A DNA stretch of 64,000 nt from Haloactinomyces albus. GTDB lineage: Bacteria > Actinomycetota > Actinomycetes > Mycobacteriales > Pseudonocardiaceae. The notes below the pieces were generated by a model, which saw only the letters and a program-made list of their open reading frames with translations, was not told the origin of the DNA and did no database searches. Within the stretch, counting starts at the first letter, position 1. Each line of letters opens with the position of its first letter. The position numbers and the translations under genes are program-made. This document shows positions 59,780 through 64,000 of the stretch, one piece after another. The stretch lies in NCBI RefSeq assembly GCF_031458135.1, contig NZ_JAVDXW010000001.1, positions 4,340,001 through 4,404,000 of the forward strand. Reading direction: 5' to 3'.

Positions 59780-60778
59780 ATGACTTCGGACACCGCACCA
59801 ACACCCGTGCCGCGCTACGACCTGCACTGCCATCTCGACGGATCGGTACGCCCCAGCACGATCGACGACCTGGCCCGAGAGCAGGGAATCGCCCTGACCG
59901 CGCCCGTCGAGCACCTGGTGACCGCGCCGGTGGACTGCGGCAGCCTGACCCGGTTCCTGCCCTACTTCGACCTGCCACTTCAGGTGCTGCAGACCCCGGA
60001 AGCGCTGCGCCGGGCAGCCCGCGAACTGGTCGAGGACTTCCACACCGACGGCGTGGTCTACGGTGAAGTGCGCTTCGCGCCCCAGCTGCACGGCGAACGC
60101 GGCATGACCCAGGACGAGGCGGTGTCCTCCGTCGCCGAAGGCCTGGCCGCAGGGCGGGACGCCACCGAGGTAGCCACCGGGTTGCTGCTGTGCTGCCTGC
60201 GACACCAGACACCGCAGGAGAGCCTGGCGGTCGCCGAGACCGCGCTGCGCCACCAGAACGCGGTGGCCGGACTCGACCTGGCCGGCGATGAACAGTGTTA
60301 CCCTGCGACCCCGCACCGCGGCGCTTTCGAACTCGCCCATGCCGCGGGACTTGCGTGCACGGTGCACGCCGGTGAGGCGGCCGGCCCAGCAAGCATGTGG
60401 GAAGCCATCGACGTGCTCGGCGCCCGTCGAATCGGTCACGGTGTCCGCTGCGTCAGCGACCGTGCCCTGCTCGACCGGCTGCGGCGCGAGGGCATCGCAC
60501 TGGAGATGTGTCCGACCAGCAATGTCCAGACCGGGGCCGTGGCCGGCTTGCTCGAGCATCCCGCCGCAGGCCTTCTCGGCGAGGGACTCCCGGTCACCAT
60601 CAACACCGACGCCCGCACCACCTCAGCCACCACCCTGGGCCACGAGTTCAGCATGCTGCGCGACAGCACACAGTGGACAACCGAGTACGAGGAACTGGCC
60701 CAGTCCCACGCCGCCCACGCAGCCTTCAACCCGCCCACCGCAGCCGAACCGCCCCGAACTTGTCAGCAGCAACAATGA
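59780..60778 (+). CDS. Adenosine deaminase family protein
   Basis: A 332-residue zinc amidohydrolase. DLHCHLDGS holds the two metal His, CTVHAGEA the third His with the catalytic Glu, RIGHG another catalytic His and INTDARTTS the metal-bound Asp. In well-known adenosine deaminases this last segment is TDD or TDN, but here the second position is Ala. The ATG at 59780 follows GGAAGA, and a GTG at 59750 is also in frame. It overlaps the HAD gene by ATGA. The product probably deaminates adenosine or a related nucleoside. Confidence 0.82.
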   Translation: MTSDTAPTPVPRYDLHCHLDGSVRPSTIDDLAREQGIALTAPVEHLVTAPVDCGSLTRFLPYFDLPLQVLQTPEALRRAARELVEDFHTDGVVYGEVRFAPQLHGERGMTQDEAVSSVAEGLAAGRDATEVATGLLLCCLRHQTPQESLAVAETALRHQNAVAGLDLAGDEQCYPATPHRGAFELAHAAGLACTVHAGEAAGPASMWEAIDVLGARRIGHGVRCVSDRALLDRLRREGIALEMCPTSNVQTGAVAGLLEHPAAGLLGEGLPVTINTDARTTSATTLGHEFSMLRDSTQWTTEYEELAQSHAAHAAFNPPTAAEPPRTCQQQQ

Positions 60779-61476
60779 CCTCGAGGACACCATCGTTGCC
60801 GCATAACCTCATTTTCGACGCCGACGACACCTTGTGGGAGAACAACGTCCTGTTCGAACGTGCCATCGAACTGTTCATCAACCACATCGCAGGATCCAAC
60901 CCGTCCCGCGAGCAGGTCCGGGCCCGTTTGGACGAGATCGAGAAGGTCAACAGCCACCGGTACGGCTACGGTGTCGACGTCTTCGAGCGCAGCCTCGGCG
61001 ACTGCATGGCCGAGTTCCGAGGCCAACTCTGCGACACCGACCGCCAGGTGCTCCGGGTCGCGTGCGCGCCGATCCGCGCGCAGGAAGTGGAACTGATCGA
61101 CGGAGTGCTCGACACGGTGCGCGCGCTGTCCCATCGGCACCGGCTCTTCCTGCTCACCAAGGGAGATCACACCGAGCAAACCGGCAAGATCGAGGCCTCG
61201 GGGCTGGCCGGGTTCTTCACCGACATTGCCATCGTCCGGGAGAAGGAGACCACGGTCTACCGGGACTTCGTCGAGCAGCGCGGACTCTCCGCAGCGAATA
61301 CCTGGATGATCGGGAACTCGCCGCGTTCGGACATTTGGCCCGCGCTGGAAGCCGGGCTCGGCGCAATCCTGGTTCCACACTCGATGACGTGGTCACTGGA
61401 AAGCCGTGACTTGCCCGACGGGCACGCGAAGTTCCGCACCGTCAGCCCATTCACCCGGTTGGGACGGCACTTCTGA
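60775..61476 (+). CDS. HAD-superfamily hydrolase
   Basis: A 233-residue HAD phosphatase. FDADDTLWENN carries the two catalytic Asp (a YjjG/5'-nucleotidase-type opening), FLLTKGD is motif II, EKETTVYRDF supplies Lys and MIGNSPRSDIWPALEAG is motif IV. It begins inside the deaminase stop codon, so the two are coupled. A nucleotidase role feeding nucleosides to the deaminase is a reasonable inference. Confidence 0.85.
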   Translation: MTSRTPSLPHNLIFDADDTLWENNVLFERAIELFINHIAGSNPSREQVRARLDEIEKVNSHRYGYGVDVFERSLGDCMAEFRGQLCDTDRQVLRVACAPIRAQEVELIDGVLDTVRALSHRHRLFLLTKGDHTEQTGKIEASGLAGFFTDIAIVREKETTVYRDFVEQRGLSAANTWMIGNSPRSDIWPALEAGLGAILVPHSMTWSLESRDLPDGHAKFRTVSPFTRLGRHF

Positions 61477-61724
61477 ACAGGACTCGGATAACCCCACAGG
61501 CAGTGAAGCTCCTGGCGGCCACAGCGAGTGACATTCCCGCGAGCCTTGAGTGGAAGTACGGGCCGTGGAGGGGACGTCGGCGCAGTGGCTGCCGGTGGTG
61601 CGGGCCGGCACCGGCCAGTACTCCACCCAGCGTCGCAGCGGCGACAGGTTCGCTGCCTGTGGCGCGGCCGTCCTCGACACCACCGGGATCGAACCCTACG
61701 GTCGGCAGGTAGGCTTCTGCCATT
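61477..61724. other. Intergenic, no convincing gene
   Basis: A 248-bp stretch after the HAD gene. Short open frames on both strands look like chance. GGGATCGAACCCTAC near 61685 resembles a tRNA T-arm but has no matching acceptor stem. Confidence 0.5.
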
Positions 61725-62234
61725 GTGAACACCAGCCAGCAGCGCAGCATCGTGGTGATCGCGCACAATCTGCGGTCGGTGCACAACGTCGGCTCACTGC
61801 TACGCACCGGCGAGGTCTTCGCCGTGGACAGAGTGTATGTCACCGGATTCACTCCTTACCCCACGCACCCCGGTGACGAGCGCGACGCCAAGCTGCAGGA
61901 TCGGCAGACCCGCCAGATGGCCAAGGCCGCTGCGGGGGCGGAGCGCACGATGCCCTTCGAGCGCCACGCGGATGTGTCCACGCTGCTGGAATCGCTGCGC
62001 GATGCGGGATACACGGTGGCCGGACTGGAGATCGATCCGCACGCGGTCGCTCTCGCCGACTACCCGCCGGCACAGAAGGTGGCGCTGGTGCTCGGCGACG
62101 AGGTCGTCGGGATCGATCCCGTCCTGCGCGACAGCTGCGACCTGCTGCTGCAGATTCCCATCTACGGCCACAAGTACTCGCTGAACGTCAGCGTGGCGGC
62201 CGGGATCGCGCTCTACGCCCTCCGCACGGCCTGA
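61725..62234 (+). CDS. TrmH/SpoU-family RNA methyltransferase
   Basis: A 169-residue SPOUT methyltransferase. HNLRSVHNVGSLLRTGEVF is motif 1, VALVLGDEVVGIDP motif 2 and YSLNVSVAAGIALYAL motif 3, the knotted SAM site. The family methylates 2'-O of tRNA or rRNA. No N-terminal substrate-binding extension is present, so it is the minimal form. It starts with GTG, and no strong ribosome site is visible. Confidence 0.88.
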   Translation: MNTSQQRSIVVIAHNLRSVHNVGSLLRTGEVFAVDRVYVTGFTPYPTHPGDERDAKLQDRQTRQMAKAAAGAERTMPFERHADVSTLLESLRDAGYTVAGLEIDPHAVALADYPPAQKVALVLGDEVVGIDPVLRDSCDLLLQIPIYGHKYSLNVSVAAGIALYALRTA

Positions 62235-62248
62235 GTTCCGGCAGTGGA

Positions 62249-62261
62249 AAGAACGGTTCTT
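62249..62261. terminator. Weak hairpin between convergent genes
   Basis: AAGAAC-G-GTTCTT lies 14 bases after the methyltransferase stop, before the 3' end of the leftward GntR gene. A one-base centre means the true loop would be larger. This is only a weak candidate. Confidence 0.2.
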
Positions 62262-62372
62262 CAAGGCGGCGAACGTGCGCCTGCACGGTTTCGGCCGATG
62301 GCGGATGGCACTGTACTCGCGCGGTCGGGTCGACGTTGGTCCCACGATGGAGCTTCTCGGTGCTGTGGTGGC

Positions 62373-63116
62373 TCATCTGGACTGCCGCACGGTGATGCCC
62401 GGAGTTCCGCTCGGGAGCACGTACTTGGCAGCCAGCAGGGTGGTGCTTTCCAGGGAGACGACCTGGGTGACGAGAACGACCGGCGTGTCCGGTGATCGCT
62501 CGAACGTTGCTCCCCGCCGCCGCCCGAGCACGGTCGCGGTGACGGTGCTCGCGCCGCTCAGTGGCAGGTGGGAATCGACGGAGACCAGGGTGTGCAGCAT
62601 CGTGTGCGGCCGGGCGATCGCATCGTCCAGAATCTGCGGCAACGCGGGATCGACCGCCGCCAGCGCCTCGTCATGCACGGACCACTCCTCGGCCAGGCAG
62701 GCAGGCACACCATCGACGTCGACGGCGCTCTCCCAGAAGCGGACTTCGCAGTTCGCAGGCACCGGCAGATGCTGCATCACCAGGTCCGTCGGTTCCTCGG
62801 CCGTCCGCGTCAGCGGCCGGGTCCTGGCGCTGTCCTCACCCAGCAGGCTCTCGATCGGCTGCAACCGCTCGAAACCGCGCCGCGCAGGACGTTCGCTGAC
62901 CGTCCGTCCCACACCCCGCCGCACAGTGATCATGCCGTCTTCCTGCAGCAGCAACAGCGCTTCCCGCAGCGCGGGTCTGCTCACGCCGAGCGCGGCGGCC
63001 AGTGCCGGTTCGGACGGCAGTGTCGAGCCCGGTGGATAGGCGCCTTCACGGATGGCGTCGACGATCCGCTCGTAGAGCTCCACGACCGGACGCCGCTGCG
63101 GTCGGTTGCCCGCCAC
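62373..63116 (-). CDS. GntR-family regulator, HutC/UTRA type
   Basis: A 247-residue regulator. The winged HTH is LPSEPALAAALGVSRPALREAL. A UTRA ligand domain follows (RFWESAVDVDGVPACLAEEW ... LVTQVVSLESTTLLAAKYVLP). The GTG at 63116 is chosen because GGGAG lies 6 bases upstream, and a longer TTG frame (63149) would run through the operator. It is divergent from the second adenosine deaminase unit, and two copies of the same 12-bp site lie between, so it probably represses both. Confidence 0.85.
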   Translation of the reverse strand: MAGNRPQRRPVVELYERIVDAIREGAYPPGSTLPSEPALAAALGVSRPALREALLLLQEDGMITVRRGVGRTVSERPARRGFERLQPIESLLGEDSARTRPLTRTAEEPTDLVMQHLPVPANCEVRFWESAVDVDGVPACLAEEWSVHDEALAAVDPALPQILDDAIARPHTMLHTLVSVDSHLPLSGASTVTATVLGRRRGATFERSPDTPVVLVTQVVSLESTTLLAAKYVLPSGTPGITVRQSR

Positions 63117-63139
63117 GGTGCACTCCCTGGATACGCTGA

Positions 63140-63151
63140 TGTCAGACAAGT
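63140..63151. promoter_or_regulatory. GntR-type operator copy 1 (TGTCAGACAAGT)
   Basis: This 12-mer, containing the perfect palindrome TGTCAGACA, lies 24 bases upstream of the GntR start. An identical copy is found 118 bases away. Confidence 0.65.
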
Positions 63152-63253
63152 TAGAAAGAAATCCTGCGTCTCGTCAACCCTCCGGAGCAGACCACCGGGT
63201 AATTACTTGACTTCGTCCGGAGGTGCCCGGTAAACCCTTCACTCAATATGTAC

Positions 63254-63270
63254 TACCTGTCAGACAAGTA
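63254..63270. promoter_or_regulatory. GntR-type operator copy 2 (TACcTGTCAGACAaGTA)
   Basis: A 17-bp palindrome with one mismatched pair that contains the same 12 bases as copy 1. It precedes the small membrane-protein ORF and the adenosine deaminase. The remaining 63152-63361 stretch holds no other gene that I can support. Confidence 0.65.
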
Positions 63271-63361
63271 ATCGGTCACATCCGCACGCACCGGTCTTCC
63301 CTGCCGTCTGCCCACCCGCAGCGGCGACCTTCCCCGCCCGGCCTCCGACGAGAGGTGAAGG

Positions 63362-63526
63362 TTGCCATGGCGGTGGTCAGGACCAGTCGTCGGCCGCGGA
63401 GCCCCGGCACACCATGCCGGACTGCTGGTGGCTCTGTGGTCCTCCGCGGGTTTCGTGGTGCTCGCCCCGATCAGTGCACCACTCACCAAACCCGCCCCGA
63501 AATTCCTCGAGAAACCCAGCGAGTAG
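63362..63526 (+). CDS. Possible small single-span membrane protein
   Basis: A 54-residue frame that starts with TTG behind GAGAGG, has a charged N terminus (PWRWSGPVVGRG), one strongly hydrophobic helix (AGLLVALWSSAGFVVLAPI) and a C-terminal KPAPKFLEKPSE tail. It ends 12 bases before the deaminase start and shares the GntR-controlled promoter region. No homologue is recalled. The clear membrane segment and ribosome site are the only support. Confidence 0.4.
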   Translation: MPWRWSGPVVGRGAPAHHAGLLVALWSSAGFVVLAPISAPLTKPAPKFLEKPSE

Positions 63527-63538
63527 GAGGTATCCGTC

Positions 63539-64000
63539 GTGCACCACGTGCCGACCATCGACAACATCCAGCGAGCCCCCAAGGTGCTACTCCACGACCA
63601 CCTCGACGGCGGACTGCGCCCCCAAACGGTGGTGGAACTGGCCGAGCAGACCGGCTACGAGGCGCTGCCCACCTTCGACGTCGACGAGATCACCCAGTGG
63701 TTCGCCGCGGCGACCGAAGCCGGATCACTGGAGGAGTACCTGGAACGCTTCGCCCACACCGTCGGGGTCATGCAGACCACACCGGCGATCAGCCGGGTGG
63801 CCGCGGAATGCGCCGAAGACCTCGCCGCCGACGGCGTCGTCTATGCCGAGGTACGCTACGCACCCGAGCTGAGCACTCAGAAAGGTCTCACGCTCGACGA
63901 GGTCGTCGAAGCGATCCTCGACGGCTTCCGCCAAGGTGCGGCACGCGCAACCCAGGCAGGGCACCGCATCCGCATCGGCGTACTGCTGTGCGCGATGCGC
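63539..64000 (+). CDS. Adenosine deaminase, N-terminal part (continues beyond window)
   Basis: The first 154 residues of a second adenosine deaminase. A GTG at 63539 follows AGGAGG with a 7-base gap. LLHDHLDGGLRPQTV holds the metal-binding H-x-H, and GVVYAEVRYAPELSTQKGL is a conserved family segment. This is the usual actinobacterial deaminase type, distinct from the gene at 59.8 kb. The frame stays open to the window edge. Confidence 0.9.
   Translation, partial: MHHVPTIDNIQRAPKVLLHDHLDGGLRPQTVVELAEQTGYEALPTFDVDEITQWFAAATEAGSLEEYLERFAHTVGVMQTTPAISRVAAECAEDLAADGVVYAEVRYAPELSTQKGLTLDEVVEAILDGFRQGAARATQAGHRIRIGVLLCAMR

Noticed and set aside
61678..61700. tRNA-like T-arm (GGATCGAACCC)
   Set aside because: No acceptor stem, anticodon arm or CCA end can be formed around it on either strand.
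1..64000. Insertion sequences, phage genes, CRISPR arrays, origins
   Set aside because: No transposase, integrase, repeat-spacer array, att-like flanking repeat or DnaA-box cluster was seen. The only large repeat is the lipoprotein tandem duplication.

Overview
This is a high-GC actinobacterial chromosome segment. The dense operons with ATGA/GTGA overlaps, frequent GTG and TTG starts, a complete mycofactocin locus, and many SDR, P450 and NTF2-like catabolic genes fit a Pseudonocardiales-type organism (Saccharopolyspora or Amycolatopsis relatives). Genus cannot be fixed from the sequence alone. No rRNA, tRNA, insertion sequence or CRISPR array was seen.

Layout. (1) 1-3.7 kb: the end of an acyl-CoA dehydrogenase gene and korAB, a 2-oxoacid:ferredoxin oxidoreductase. 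(2) 3.8-33.8 kb: a large catabolic island. It holds a GntR/FCD regulator, two ketosteroid-dehydrogenase-like flavoproteins, an amidohydrolase, several SDRs, a branched-chain-type ABC importer with two nearly identical binding lipoproteins, two acyl-CoA ligases, an aldehyde dehydrogenase, an NDMA-type (mycofactocin-associated) alcohol dehydrogenase, a Baeyer-Villiger monooxygenase with an esterase and an EthD protein, enoyl-CoA hydratase, MaoC-type hydratases, a thioesterase and six small NTF2-like proteins. (3) 34.0-40.7 kb: mftR and mftA-B-C-D-SDR-mftF-mftE, the mycofactocin maturation locus. Mycofactocin is the redox carrier expected to serve the island's alcohol dehydrogenases. (4) 40.8-45.8 kb: an SDR, a class C serine hydrolase, a self-sufficient CYP116-type P450-reductase fusion and a TetR repressor. 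(5) 45.9-49.4 kb: a leftward, translationally coupled trio made of a DUF1611-like P-loop protein, an ABC exporter whose ATPase domain has lost its catalytic motifs, and a phzE-like gene with a large internal deletion. (6) 49.7-57.9 kb: a second oxidative catabolic set with SDR, aldehyde dehydrogenase, MBL hydrolase, IclR regulator, MFS transporter and a split P450 plus PDR-type reductase. (7) 58-64 kb: phosphodiesterase, LacI regulator, adenosine deaminase plus HAD phosphatase, TrmH-like methyltransferase, GntR regulator, a small membrane-protein ORF and the start of a second adenosine deaminase.

How the island may work (inference): a hydrophobic alicyclic, terpenoid or steroid-like substrate is imported by the ABC system. 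Alcohols are oxidised to ketones by mycofactocin-linked SDR/ADH enzymes, and the flavoprotein dehydrogenases desaturate the ring. The BVMO inserts oxygen, the esterase opens the ester or lactone, ligases form CoA esters, and hydratases and dehydrogenases finish a beta-oxidation-like route. A directional AT-rich operator-like motif recurs upstream of five of these transcription units, so they may form one regulon.
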